From contig NZ_SELT01000001.1 of assembly GCF_004361065.1 (NCBI RefSeq), positions 248,001-312,000 of the forward strand: a stretch of 64,000 nucleotides of DNA, in the 5' to 3' direction. How positions within the stretch are numbered: position 1 is the first letter of the stretch; each line of letters begins with the position of its first letter. This DNA is from Cognatilysobacter terrigena (GTDB taxonomy: Bacteria; Pseudomonadota; Gammaproteobacteria; Xanthomonadales; Xanthomonadaceae). The notes under the pieces are model-generated. The model had not been told where the DNA came from and did no database searches. It saw nothing but the letters and a program-made list of their open reading frames with translations. A program made the position numbers and the translations under genes. Of this stretch, positions 1 to 8,270 are shown one piece after another.

Positions 1-402
1 CTCTACTGGCAGGCGGTCACCGGTCGCACGCTGTATCGCATCGCGACGCGCGTGCTGCAGGATGAGTCATTGTCGGAGGATGAGGTGGCCGACGCGGTGC
101 AGCGAGTCGGCGAGAACGGCGTCGCCGACGGCCTGTGGATCGATCCGCAGGGCCGCATGTACATCTCGGCTCTGGAGGACGATGCGATCAGGGTGCGCGA
201 CGGTGAACGCGTCGAGATGTTCCTTCAGGACGAGCGCCTGCGGTGGCCGGACACGTTCTCGCAGGGTCCGGACGGCACGATGTACGTCACCGCGTCGCGC
301 ATCATGGACAGTATCTGGCACGACCCCGACGCACCGCCGCGCCTGTCGACCACGCTGTTCCGCTTCACGCCGGACGACGCCTCGGCAGCGCGGCCGCACT
401 GA
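1..402 (+). CDS. MRJP/SMP-30-like beta-propeller protein, C-terminal part
   Basis: The reading frame is already open at base 1 and stops at 400-402, so this is the 3' end of a longer gene. The visible 133 residues begin LYWQAVTGRTLYRIATR, which resembles the strand pattern of bacterial major-royal-jelly/Yellow proteins. Further on are a G-x-ADGLWIDPQGRMYIS blade and a WPDTFSQGPDGTMYVTASR blade, typical of SMP-30/gluconolactonase-type propellers. Such proteins are usually secreted or bind small ligands, but the substrate cannot be inferred. The signal peptide and N-terminal blades lie outside the window. Confidence 0.7.
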   Translation, partial: LYWQAVTGRTLYRIATRVLQDESLSEDEVADAVQRVGENGVADGLWIDPQGRMYISALEDDAIRVRDGERVEMFLQDERLRWPDTFSQGPDGTMYVTASRIMDSIWHDPDAPPRLSTTLFRFTPDDASAARPH

Positions 403-418
403 AGCTAAGGCAGGTCGA

Positions 419-1447
419 TCACGGCGGGTCGAGTGGCGTCACCGGCATCGTCAGGGGTGCGCCATCGGCGCCGAGATGGCGGCACAGGGACTCGATGGGG
501 CCCGCGCACCGCGCGCGGGCCCGACGGAAATCGTCGCCGTTCGCATCCGCGCGCAGCCGATAGCCCGCGCCGCGAAGGCGTTCCAGCAGGTCGGCGATCT
601 CCTGGTCGCTGGCATCGATGTCGGTCGTATCGAGCTTCAGCAGTTTGCTGAGTTCCGTCGCGAGCGATGACGCCTGTCGACGCGTCAGCGACCCGAGGCC
701 GCTCAGCGCGTCATCGTCGATCAGCAGCTCGTAGATGAGCGCCACGTCCATCACGACGCCGAGCGATGTCGGCCACGCCGTGCCCACCGACGGCGTGCGG
801 AAGTAGATCAGCCAGGGATGCGAGGAATGCGTCTGCAGCACGGCAGCGCACCAGTCGCGACCGTTGCGAAGCACGTTGTCCAGCTCGCCGCGGCAGCCGA
901 GCGACGCGTAGTGCTCGAGCAGCACCAGCGCGGACGGCGGACGGCCCGCCGACGTGGAAATCTTGAGGACGCCCCGATCGCGCTCGTGGATCGACGACTG
1001 CACTTCAAGCACGTACGTCACGGCCATCGTCATGCTGGCCAACCCGGTCAGACCGCCGCCGACGACGACGAAGGCCGCCAACGCCGTGGGCTGCGCGCGG
1101 CCCGTGCCGATCGTGGTGAACGCGCCACCCGCCGCGAAGAGGGCCTCCCCGAAACCGGTGAGAGCCGGATCGAACTGGCCCGCCAGCGCGTGCGCCATGA
1201 GCGCCAATCCAAGGATCAATAGCAGCACCCAGATGGCGAACGACGTGATCAGGATCGTGGGCGCGAAACTAACCGCGATCTCCCGACGCTGCCCGCGCGT
1301 CCACAGCGGCAATGCCAGGTCGACCAGATGTTTCGAGACATGCAGCGAGTTGCGCGCACCACCGGGCACCACGACGGTCTGCACCAGGTCACGAAAGGTG
1401 ATCGCGACGATCACCAGTCCGGCAAGGAATTCGAGGATGGCGCGCAT
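419..1447 (-). CDS. two-pass ion-channel-like membrane protein with atypical TIGTG pore motif
   Basis: A 342-residue protein. It has a hydrophobic helix at about 4-26, a second at about 58-86, a re-entrant-looking segment with TTIGTG at 111-116, and a third helix at about 120-148. A soluble C-terminal half of about 190 residues follows. Helix, pore loop with T-x-G-x-G, helix is the arrangement of small potassium channels (Ion_trans_2 fold), but the usual TVGYG/TIGYG tyrosine is replaced by Thr. I start at MRAILEF because the open frame upstream to 1621 is Arg/Pro-rich and reads like non-coding sequence. Divergent from the serine hydrolase gene. Ion selectivity is unknown; it may not conduct at all. 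Confidence 0.6.
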   Translation of the reverse strand: MRAILEFLAGLVIVAITFRDLVQTVVVPGGARNSLHVSKHLVDLALPLWTRGQRREIAVSFAPTILITSFAIWVLLLILGLALMAHALAGQFDPALTGFGEALFAAGGAFTTIGTGRAQPTALAAFVVVGGGLTGLASMTMAVTYVLEVQSSIHERDRGVLKISTSAGRPPSALVLLEHYASLGCRGELDNVLRNGRDWCAAVLQTHSSHPWLIYFRTPSVGTAWPTSLGVVMDVALIYELLIDDDALSGLGSLTRRQASSLATELSKLLKLDTTDIDASDQEIADLLERLRGAGYRLRADANGDDFRRARARCAGPIESLCRHLGADGAPLTMPVTPLDPP

Positions 1448-1644
1448 GCGGGATTGGTGACTCGGGCGCCAACGGGCGATCGGCGGATCTTCCGTGGAGA
1501 GCTGACGACACGGAGTCAACGACGGCGTAGCGCGTCGACGCACGCCCCTTATGGCCGGCCGCAGACGCCGCGTTGGTGTCGCCCCGTGGCGTCCATTCCG
1601 CCCGCTTAGACTGCTCGGCATCGCTCTCCATTCGCCGGGTCATC

Positions 1645-2799
1645 GTGAAGCTTCGCAACCGCCGAGTCGTCGTGCTCGCCGTCCTGTTACTGCCGGCGTC
1701 GACGTGGCTGACGTGGATCACCAGACTCCGGCCCGTCGACGATCGAATTGGCCCGATACCGACTGCGCTGGGCGACGGCTGGCCGCTTTCGACGCCCGAT
1801 GCCGAAGGATTCGACCGGCAGGCGCTCGTCGCGGCGACCAGGCGCCTGATGGACAGGCCGTTGAACGTGCATTCGGTCGTGATCGAACGTCACGGCCGAC
1901 TCGTACTCGAGATGTACCAGGGCGGTCGCGATCGTTCGGTCTATTCGCTACTTTCAACGCGTCGGTCGTTCGGCCCGACGACGTTGCACGATGTCCGGTC
2001 CGTCGGAAAGACGGTCACGTCGCTCCTGTATGGCGTTGCGTTGGCGCAGGGCAGGGTGCCGGCCCCGGATGCGACCCTTGACCGAAGCCTTCCGCACCTA
2101 GGTGGCGTTGCGTCCGAGAATGCACGCCGCATCCGCGTCCGCGATCTTCTGGACATGAGCAGCGGACTGGAATGGACGGAAGGCGAGCCCGGCCTCAACG
2201 ACGAGTTGCGCCTGTTCTGGCGACGGGACGTCCCTGCCTACGTTCTTGACCGCCGCATGAGCGCGGCGCCCGGCACGACGTTCAACTACAACGGCGGCGG
2301 CACGGCGCTGCTCGCGCAGCTCATTACGGATGGAACCGGTCAATCTCTCGACCGGTTCGCCAACGACCGCCTGTTCGCACCGATCGGAATTACGCAGTGG
2401 AGCTGGGTGCAGGACGTGCACGGGCGTCCGATGGCCTTCAACGGATTGCGTCTGCGCCCACGCGACCTGCTGAAGTTCGGGCGACTGACGCTCGCGGACG
2501 GTCGCTGGAATGGTCGCCAACTGGTGCCGGCCGAGTGGATTCGCGATTCATGGGCACCGGGACTGCCGACCGGCGTTGCCGACTTCGGCTATCACGCGCA
2601 GTGGTGGTCCGGGACCGTGCATCGACACGGGCATCCGATCACGTGGCACGCCGCGTTCGGAAATGGCGGGCAACGACTCTTCGTCGTACCGGAGCTTGAT
2701 CTCGCTGTTGCAACGACGGCGGGTGCCTACGATGAGCTGCCCACTGCGACCGCGGTCAACCAGTTCATTGGCGAAGTCGTGGACACGGTCCGGCACTGA
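1645..2799 (+). CDS. serine hydrolase of the beta-lactamase/class C esterase family
   Basis: A 384-residue protein, N-terminally anchored by a hydrophobic segment at about 8-24 and probably exported. The catalytic S-x-x-K tetrad is SVGK at 119-122, in the context HDVRSVGKTVTS. The second motif is Y215-N216-G217 within FNYNGGG. The downstream 'FGNGGQRLFVVPELDLAV' segment sits where the family has its KTG/HTG-type third motif, here degenerate. The family includes esterases, D-aminopeptidases and 6-aminohexanoate hydrolases, so the substrate cannot be called. The GTG at 1645 precedes a good signal anchor. An ATG at 1573 would add 24 residues without signal character. Confidence 0.75.
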   Translation: MKLRNRRVVVLAVLLLPASTWLTWITRLRPVDDRIGPIPTALGDGWPLSTPDAEGFDRQALVAATRRLMDRPLNVHSVVIERHGRLVLEMYQGGRDRSVYSLLSTRRSFGPTTLHDVRSVGKTVTSLLYGVALAQGRVPAPDATLDRSLPHLGGVASENARRIRVRDLLDMSSGLEWTEGEPGLNDELRLFWRRDVPAYVLDRRMSAAPGTTFNYNGGGTALLAQLITDGTGQSLDRFANDRLFAPIGITQWSWVQDVHGRPMAFNGLRLRPRDLLKFGRLTLADGRWNGRQLVPAEWIRDSWAPGLPTGVADFGYHAQWWSGTVHRHGHPITWHAAFGNGGQRLFVVPELDLAVATTAGAYDELPTATAVNQFIGEVVDTVRH

Positions 2800-3021
2800 G
2801 CGAGAGCGACGCGAGCTTTCGATCAAGACGCCGACTCGATCAGCACAGTCAATGTGGCCACCGGCCGAAGTGCGTGACTGCAGCGGCAGCTGGCGGGCTG
2901 CGGGTCACGACATTGCAAGAGCGACCGTGCGTAGCGAGCGCCAGCTCAAGCGCATAAGCGTCCGTCAACTTCACAGACGAAGGGCGTATGGTGAGTCGCT
3001 CGTAACCCGAGGAGACGCACC

Positions 3022-3327
3022 ATGGTCAAAGTCGCCCTGTTCGTCCGCTTGGAAGCGAAGCCCGGAAAAGAGAAGGACGTCGAGCAGTTCCTTCTTGGCG
3101 GGCTTCCATTGGTGCAAGAGGAACCCGCGACGACCGCATGGTTCGGTATTCGTCTCGGGCCATCGACATTCGGCATCTTCGACGCGTTTCCCGATGAGGC
3201 GGGCCGCCAGGCTCATCTGACGGGCAAGGTCGCCGCAGCGCTCATGGCCCAGGCGAGCGATCTATTTTCCTCGCCGCCGGCGATCGAGAAGGTCGACGTG
3301 CTCGCCGCGAAACTGCCGGGCTCGTGA
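3022..3327 (+). CDS. small ABM-type monooxygenase-fold protein
   Basis: A 101-residue ferredoxin-like alpha-beta protein. MVKVALFVRLEAKPGKEKDVE opens the first strand and helix of the antibiotic biosynthesis monooxygenase (ABM) fold, and the central 'FGIFDAFPDEAGRQAHLTGK' block is the family's typical strand-helix unit. ABM proteins are dimers that act as cofactor-free monooxygenases, but many are uncharacterised stress or detoxification proteins. The start is supported by GAGGAG at 3009-3014, eight bases before the ATG. It stands alone between intergenic gaps and is followed by a strong hairpin. Confidence 0.8.
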   Translation: MVKVALFVRLEAKPGKEKDVEQFLLGGLPLVQEEPATTAWFGIRLGPSTFGIFDAFPDEAGRQAHLTGKVAAALMAQASDLFSSPPAIEKVDVLAAKLPGS

Positions 3328-3341
3328 AGCTGACCGTGCAT

Positions 3342-3370
3342 GCGAAGCGGACGTGGTGGGTCCGCTTCGC
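3342..3370 (+). other. perfect 11-bp inverted repeat after the ABM gene
   Basis: Arms GCGAAGCGGAC (3342-3352) and GTCCGCTTCGC (3360-3370) are perfect complements around a 7-base loop. TGCAT/ATGCA outside them could extend the stem with a small bulge. It lies 14 bases after the ABM stop codon. No T-run follows, so it is either a 3'-end stabilising hairpin, a Rho-assisted terminator, or something else. The rest of 3371-3550 shows nothing I recognise. Confidence 0.5.
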
Positions 3371-3550
3371 CAATGCAGGTGCGACTGAGTCGGCTTTGAA
3401 TCGCGCGGATGCGGCGTCGGTGGCGACGACGCGTGCGCGTCTGTCGTTCTCGTCTCACGACTGCACGCGTCCGACACGATCGATCGACGTCGGCACTTTC
3501 GCGATCGCTGCGCCGCGACACATCGCGTGTGTATCGGAGATGCGATTCCA

Positions 3551-4255
3551 ATGATGGTGCGCACGCAAGGTCGTCAGCCTGCAGACACGCAAACGCACGG
3601 TGCGGAGCGTGGCCTCGGCCGCTTCGAAGGCTTCAGCGACGCGGTGTTCGCCATCGCGCTCACCTTGCTGATCGTCGAGATCAAGGTGCCGGGATCTCCC
3701 GAGGGCGCGCATGGCTACAGTGACCTGCTGCGCGCCATGGCCGAGCAATGGCGCGAATTTCTTGCACTGGGCCTGTGCTATGTCGTGATCGGCGCGTACT
3801 GGGTGCAACACCATTATTCCGGCCGGATCTACGCGAAGAGTGATCATTGGTTCGGTGTGATCAACCTCGTCTTCCTGCTCGCGATCGTCGTCATTCCGTA
3901 TCCCGTTCGTGTCTGGTGCTTTCACCTTGGCACGCGCTTCGAAGAGGTGGCGTCGGTGACTCTCGTTGCCGCTCTTGCCGTGACGGCGTGCGCGTGGATG
4001 GCGAAGTGGTTCTACGGAATGCCCGGCCGCCGGGTGATGGACAAGCGGCTCGCGCCCGATTTTCTCCGGCAGATGACGCGACGCTACGGCATTGCGACCC
4101 TCATCCAGATCGCCGCGGTACCGGTCGCGATCGTCGCGCCACGTGTTGGAGTCGCCGTCACACTGCTGTGCATCGCGTTCTTCCTGCTCCCACAGCCCAG
4201 GCCACGCTACAAGCCCGGCGAGGAGCCGAACGAGGACGAAAAGTTGAAGGAGTAG
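3551..4255 (+). CDS. TMEM175-family (DUF1211) potassium channel-like membrane protein
   Basis: A 234-residue integral membrane protein. Residues 24-40 (R-F-E-G-FSDAVFAIALTLL) carry the family signature R-x3-FSD-x6-TLL in the first helix, where conserved hydrophobics form the filter of bacterial TMEM175 channels. About five more hydrophobic segments follow (around 68-85, 98-116, 130-150, 177-205). Bacterial members are reported as tetrameric, weakly selective K+ leak channels. The charged C-terminal tail (GEEPNEDEKLKE) is cytosolic in character. I use the ATG at 3551, with GGAG 13 bases upstream; a GTG at 3527 would add eight residues. Confidence 0.85.
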   Translation: MMVRTQGRQPADTQTHGAERGLGRFEGFSDAVFAIALTLLIVEIKVPGSPEGAHGYSDLLRAMAEQWREFLALGLCYVVIGAYWVQHHYSGRIYAKSDHWFGVINLVFLLAIVVIPYPVRVWCFHLGTRFEEVASVTLVAALAVTACAWMAKWFYGMPGRRVMDKRLAPDFLRQMTRRYGIATLIQIAAVPVAIVAPRVGVAVTLLCIAFFLLPQPRPRYKPGEEPNEDEKLKE

Positions 4256-4328
4256 CTGGCGCGCAAGGTCGCTCTGGATGCACTCGATGACACGACCGCA
4301 GTTGCCGGTCGACTGCATTTAGGACCCA

Positions 4329-5375
4329 TCAGTCGGGTTCAGCGAGCCTTATCGTTCGACCCAGCGTCGCCGAATCGATGGCCGCTTCGAGCACGCGCAT
4401 GACACGAATCGCTTGATCCGGCGGCACCGGATTCGCCGCTTTTCCCGCGATTGCATCGCAGAGTTCGACATAGAACTGCGTCTGGTCGCCGCGCGTCGCG
4501 GGCACGGTCTCTGTCGACCCGTCCGCGTTGTGCCAGAGCAACGGGTCGGGATCCATGCCCCAGTCGCTGTCGCCTGGACGTCGCCCCGCGATCAGCTGCA
4601 TTTCCTGACGGTCGGGATGTTGCTTGATCAAAGTACCGGCGCTTCCGTGCATGACGAATCGCGCGCCCGGTGCAGCAGCCGTCATGCTGGTGTGCAGCAC
4701 CGCGCGGCGCTCGCCGAAACCGAGAACCACGTGCGCCCAATCGTCCGTCGACGCACCGGCGCGCTGCATCGCAAGACTCGCTTGCACGGTATCGGGCCAT
4801 CCGAGAAGCAGCAGCGCTTGGTCCACGAGATGCGGTCCCAAGTCCCACCAGAGGCCACCTGCGGGGCCCGGACGCTCGCGCCAACGGTCGCGCACCTCCG
4901 GGCGGAACCGTTCGATGCGCGACTCAAGATGCCACACGTCGCCGACGGCGCCCTCGCGTATCGCGTCCCGTACGGACAGGAAGTCGCTGTCCCACCGACG
5001 GTTATGAAAAACCGCGAGCACGCGCTCGTTGGCTTCCGCCAAGCGCGCCAGCTCGATCGCTTCTTCGAGCCGAGGCGTCATCGGCTTGTCGACCACGACA
5101 TGCTTGCCTGCCTGCAACGCCGCGCGTGCCAACGGGTAATGCGCCTCGTTGGGTGCCGCGATGACCACGAGGTCCACCTCAGGCGAGGCGACTGCGCGCA
5201 TCGGGTCGGGCTCGATCGCCACATCGGGCAATGCCTGTCGAACGCTTTCCTGCGACCGCGACGCGACGAGAACGAGCGACAGCTGCGGCACGGCGGCGAT
5301 CAGCGGCGCGTGGAACGTGCGGCCGGCGAAACCGTAGCCGATGAGCGCGACGCGGATCTTCTCGGGGGGGTTCAT
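4329..5375 (-). CDS. Gfo/Idh/MocA-family NAD(P)-dependent oxidoreductase
   Basis: A 348-residue protein of normal family length. The N-terminal Rossmann domain opens IRVALIGYGFAGRTFHAPLI (G-x-G-x2-G/A dinucleotide fold). The family motif is VVDKPMTP (E/D-K-P, whose Lys helps orient substrate), near residue 94. The C-terminal half has the open beta-sheet substrate domain, with GGLWWDLGPHLVDQALLLLG resembling the conserved G-G-x3-D-x-G-x-H-x3-D active-site helix. Members oxidise or epimerise sugars, inositols or related polyols, and the specific substrate is not evident. A ribosome site (GAGGA) lies seven to eight bases before the ATG. Transcribed alone, convergent with the TMEM175 gene. Confidence 0.88.
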   Translation of the reverse strand: MNPPEKIRVALIGYGFAGRTFHAPLIAAVPQLSLVLVASRSQESVRQALPDVAIEPDPMRAVASPEVDLVVIAAPNEAHYPLARAALQAGKHVVVDKPMTPRLEEAIELARLAEANERVLAVFHNRRWDSDFLSVRDAIREGAVGDVWHLESRIERFRPEVRDRWRERPGPAGGLWWDLGPHLVDQALLLLGWPDTVQASLAMQRAGASTDDWAHVVLGFGERRAVLHTSMTAAAPGARFVMHGSAGTLIKQHPDRQEMQLIAGRRPGDSDWGMDPDPLLWHNADGSTETVPATRGDQTQFYVELCDAIAGKAANPVPPDQAIRVMRVLEAAIDSATLGRTIRLAEPD

Positions 5376-5644
5376 CGAAGGTCCTCATTCGCTGTCGGCT
5401 CTGCAGACCCAATGTAGCTGCTTTCACTCGACAGCCGTCGCGCCCGACGTGGGCCAAGGATGAGGAGGAACGTCGTCGCGTAGCGGCGCTCCACAGTTTT
5501 CATTACTTGTTGGTGAGCAGTCGCGAAAGCGATGGACCTCGCAGGTCACCACAAGCAGCACTCGCTCCAACGATGCCTACTCCGACGGAGGGCGTCGAAC
5601 CGCGCCGCGATAGGCGATGCCAGTCCCCGAACGGACTGCGATTG

Positions 5645-5671
5645 ATGCTGTTACCGAATCGGTAACAGCAT
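5645..5671. promoter_or_regulatory. 27-bp perfect palindrome in a 401-bp divergent intergenic region, candidate operator
   Basis: The half-site ATGCTGTTACCGA (5645-5657) is exactly mirrored by TCGGTAACAGCAT (5659-5671) around a single central A. It lies between the minus-strand oxidoreductase start (5375) and the plus-strand lipoprotein start (5777), so no gene ends into it and a terminator role is unlikely. The TGTTACCG/CGGTAACA core resembles operators of dimeric repressors such as the LacI/GntR class (inference). In the rest of 5376-5776 I see only the strong ribosome site at about 5761-5770. Confidence 0.55.
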
Positions 5672-5776
5672 TTTCACAGCTCATCGACGTAGTCCAACGC
5701 CAGCTGTATGCGCATCATGAATGCGGCCGCAAGGTCGCTATATTTCGAAGACCCCCCAGAGGAAGGAGGTTTGAAA

Positions 5777-6043
5777 ATGATTCTGACCAAGCAACATCAA
5801 ACGATGGCCCGCACGCTCGCTCTGGCAATCGCCACGCTGAGCCTTGGCGCCTGCGCCACCTACGATGACGACTTCGCGCGGATCAACTCACGCCTCGATC
5901 AACTCGACACGAGGGTCCAGAGCGCGGCGCAGAGCGCCGACGCGGCGAACCAGTCCGCACAGCGGGCGAATCAGCGCCTCGATCAGATCGAAGGCCGTGT
6001 CCAGCAGCTCGAGACGGCGCCTCGTCGCAAGCCGCGCGGCTGA
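5777..6043 (+). CDS. Lpp/OprI-like alanine-zipper outer-membrane lipoprotein
   Basis: An 88-residue lipoprotein. A basic N-terminus and hydrophobic stretch end in the lipobox LGAC, giving lipidated Cys26. The mature part is one long amphipathic helix (about 30-80) with Asp/Leu/Ala heptads such as INSRLDQLDTRV and AANQSAQRANQRLDQIEGRV, as in Braun-type and OprI lipoproteins. The tail is basic (RRKPRG) but does not end in the lone Lys used for peptidoglycan attachment in E. coli Lpp. A very strong ribosome site (AGGAAGGAGG) before this ATG rejects the upstream GTG/ATG options and suggests high expression. An L,D-transpeptidase gene follows. Confidence 0.8.
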   Translation: MILTKQHQTMARTLALAIATLSLGACATYDDDFARINSRLDQLDTRVQSAAQSADAANQSAQRANQRLDQIEGRVQQLETAPRRKPRG

Positions 6044-6079
6044 TCGCTTGCGCTGTTCGCGACACACGGCGTGAGCCGG

Positions 6080-6115
6080 GACACCGGTGGCCATCGCTGG
6101 TCATCGGTGTCTTTG
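6080..6115 (+). terminator. Rho-independent terminator of the alanine-zipper lipoprotein gene
   Basis: A 14-bp RNA stem (6080-6093 with 6098-6111, two G-U pairs) closes a TCGC tetraloop and is followed by TTT. It begins 37 bases after the lipoprotein stop. The T-run is short, but the stem is long and GC-rich, matching an abundant short mRNA that ends here before the L,D-transpeptidase gene. Confidence 0.6.
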
Positions 6116-6186
6116 ATGCCATCCAGTATTCCGTTTCAAGGACCTATCCCATCCGCACGTCCACGCACTCCGCCCTACGGGCCGCC

Positions 6187-6870
6187 ATGTTGTCGCTCGC
6201 CTTCGCGAGCTTAACGGTTGCGTTCGCCGCGAACGCGGACGAGCAGAGCGCCTCCGCGGTCGATCAGCTTCCGGAAGGCCAGGAGGTCTCCGACACGGTG
6301 GTCGAGCTTGCGGGTTGGGTTGTCGCCAGCAAAGACAGCCAGGGCTATCCGTTCGCGGTCATCGACAAGGCGGCTGCACAGATCCTCGTGTTCGGTGGCG
6401 ACGGCCGGCTTCGCGGCGCCGCACCTGCGCTTCTCGGTTCCGCGAAAGGCGATCACATTGCGCCGGGCGTCGCCGGCCTCGCCCTTCGCGAGATTCCGGG
6501 CCGCGACCGCACGACGCCTGCCGGCCGCTTCGTGGGCGGTTTCGGCCCGTCGATCGACGCCGGACGCGTGCTGTGGGTGGACTACGACTCCGCCGTCTCG
6601 ATCCACCCGACCGCGACGGGCGTGCCGTCCGAAAAGCGTCCCGAGCGTCTCGCATCGCCGTCGCCGGACGACAATCGCGTCACGCATGGCTGCATCAATG
6701 TTTCGCCCGAGTTCTACGATCAGGTCATCCGTCCGACGTTCGAGCGGGGCGGGGTGTTCTACGTGCTGCCGGATGTGATGCCGATAGCGGAGGCGTTCCC
6801 GGACTTCGCGCAGAGTCGCACCAGTGCGCAGCGCAAGGACGGACGGCGCGCGCGGTCGTCTGGCCGCTGA
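6187..6870 (+). CDS. YkuD-type L,D-transpeptidase-like secreted protein
   Basis: A 227-residue protein with an N-terminal export signal (hydrophobic 1-15, AANA cleavage-like site). The YkuD elements are recognisable: TPAGRF at 110-115, His140 in VSIHPT, and the active-site block THGCIN at 166-171 with Cys169. The family usually reads S-x-G-C-[IV]-R; here Asn replaces the Arg and His precedes Gly. These enzymes make 3-3 peptidoglycan cross-links or attach lipoproteins to meso-diaminopimelate, in the periplasm. Its position next to an Lpp-like gene is suggestive. The basic C-terminal tail is probably disordered. Confidence 0.75.
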   Translation: MLSLAFASLTVAFAANADEQSASAVDQLPEGQEVSDTVVELAGWVVASKDSQGYPFAVIDKAAAQILVFGGDGRLRGAAPALLGSAKGDHIAPGVAGLALREIPGRDRTTPAGRFVGGFGPSIDAGRVLWVDYDSAVSIHPTATGVPSEKRPERLASPSPDDNRVTHGCINVSPEFYDQVIRPTFERGGVFYVLPDVMPIAEAFPDFAQSRTSAQRKDGRRARSSGR

Positions 6871-7027
6871 CGAGCGCATCCGTGCGTTGCGTGCGGTGCG
6901 CGCTTCGGTGGCGACGTTACGGGTGGTGTGGTCCTGACACTCCGACGTAAGGCGATCCGGGCGGCGGAAGGTCGATCCCCTGGCCGGCGCAATCGCCCTC
7001 CAAGCGTCGCTGCGGCATGCTGTCGAC

Positions 7028-7621
7028 ATGGACACCAAGCCTTTCGCACCTGCGTGCGAGCGCAATCGCGAACCCATCCTCGAGGTTCTGCGCACGCGGT
7101 TCGCCGACCGTCGCAGCGTGCTCGAAGTCGGGAGCGGCACCGGGCAGCACGCCGTGCACTTCGCTGCCGCGCTTCCGTGGCTGTGGTGGCAGTGCAGCGA
7201 TCTTCCTGAGCAGTTGTCCGGTATTCGACAGTGGCTGGACGAAGCGGGCCTCGCCAACACGCCGCCGCCGCTCCCGCTCGACGTTTCCGGGCAATGGCCG
7301 ACCGGGCCGTACGACGCGGTGTTCAGCGCCAACGTCCTGCACATCGTCGACATGCCCACGGTGGAGGCGTTTTTTGCGGGTGTCGGACGCGTGCTGAGCC
7401 GCGAAGGCGTGCTCGTCGTGTACGGCCCGTTCAATGAAGGCGGCAATTACACCAGTGCAAGCAACCGGGCCTTCGATGCGTGGCTGAAGGCGCGCGATCC
7501 GCGCTCGGGGATTCGCGATATCGAGGTGATCCACGCCCTCGCCGAGCAGGCGGGCCTGCGTGCGATCGACGACATCCCAATGCCTGCGAATAACCGCTGT
7601 CTCGTGTGGTCGAAAGTCTGA
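7028..7621 (+). CDS. DUF938 SAM-dependent methyltransferase-like protein
   Basis: A 197-residue class I methyltransferase fold of the DUF938 family. SAM-binding motif I is VLEVGSGTGQHAVHFA at about 31-46, and the acidic SDLPEQL follows strand 2. FSANVLHIVDMP is the motif IV region, and VVYGPFNEGGNYTSASN is a hallmark of the family. The start M-D-T-K-PFAPACERNREPIL matches the conserved N-terminus of DUF938 proteins. No substrate is established as far as I know. It stands alone with about 150-200 bases on each side. Confidence 0.85.
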   Translation: MDTKPFAPACERNREPILEVLRTRFADRRSVLEVGSGTGQHAVHFAAALPWLWWQCSDLPEQLSGIRQWLDEAGLANTPPPLPLDVSGQWPTGPYDAVFSANVLHIVDMPTVEAFFAGVGRVLSREGVLVVYGPFNEGGNYTSASNRAFDAWLKARDPRSGIRDIEVIHALAEQAGLRAIDDIPMPANNRCLVWSKV

Positions 7622-7819
7622 CGCCGGCGGCGAGGTGCGGTGCAGTCTGCTTCAGCGCACCTCACGTCTCGACGTGCACTCAGGTCGGCTGCCACGTCGA
7701 CCAGCCGGCAGCAATGTGTGTTCCACCTCGAGCGAATCCGGCGAAACGCATCGACGCCCGATCGGCACTAGCATTGCCGAACCGGCATCGTTGCCGGTCG
7801 GAAACCCTCGGAGCCCGCC

Positions 7820-8269
7820 GTGCCCCGCATCGATCTCGACGCCATTCCTGCCGTGAACACCACCGGCTATCCCGCGCCGTTCGCCGCCGACGTCGCGGGC
7901 CGCTGGTATCGTCGTCTCGCGCCGACGGCCGGCCTCACCGATTTCGGCGCCAGCCATGTCGTGTTGAAGCCCGGCGCGTGGTCGGCGCAACGCCACTGGC
8001 ACGAGGACGAGGACGAACTCGTCGTGATGATTTCCGGCGAAGCCGTGCTCGTCGACGACAGCGGCGAGACGCCGCTGCGCCCCGGCGACGTCGCTGCGTT
8101 CCCGAAGAACGACGGCAACGGCCACTGCATCCGCAACGACAGCGATGCCGACTGCATGTTCGTCGCGATCGGCCAGGCCACGACGCGGATGTGCCATTAC
8201 CCCGATATCGACATGGTCTGGTCCGGCGATGCCGGCCGCTACCTGCACCGCGACGGCACGCCGTACTGA
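7820..8269 (+). CDS. cupin-domain protein
   Basis: A 149-residue single-domain cupin starting at GTG with CGGAG eight bases upstream. The metal-binding motif 1 reads W-SAQRHWHEDEDELVVMISGEA, with His-x-His replaced by H-W-H-x4-E. Motif 2 is PLRPGDVAAFPKNDGNGHCI. The N- and C-terminal extensions (RWYRRLAPTAGLTDFG and DIDMVWSGDAGRYLHRDGTPY) match a cupin subfamily often annotated as regulatory or transcription-factor-like without proof. It ends one base before the convergent lipoprotein gene. Confidence 0.8.
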   Translation: MPRIDLDAIPAVNTTGYPAPFAADVAGRWYRRLAPTAGLTDFGASHVVLKPGAWSAQRHWHEDEDELVVMISGEAVLVDDSGETPLRPGDVAAFPKNDGNGHCIRNDSDADCMFVAIGQATTRMCHYPDIDMVWSGDAGRYLHRDGTPY

Positions 8270-8270
8270 G

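Noticed and set aside
1448-1621. N-terminal extension of the channel-like protein
   Set aside because: The sequence is Arg/Pro-rich and non-membrane. MRAILEF at 1447 starts the first helix directly.
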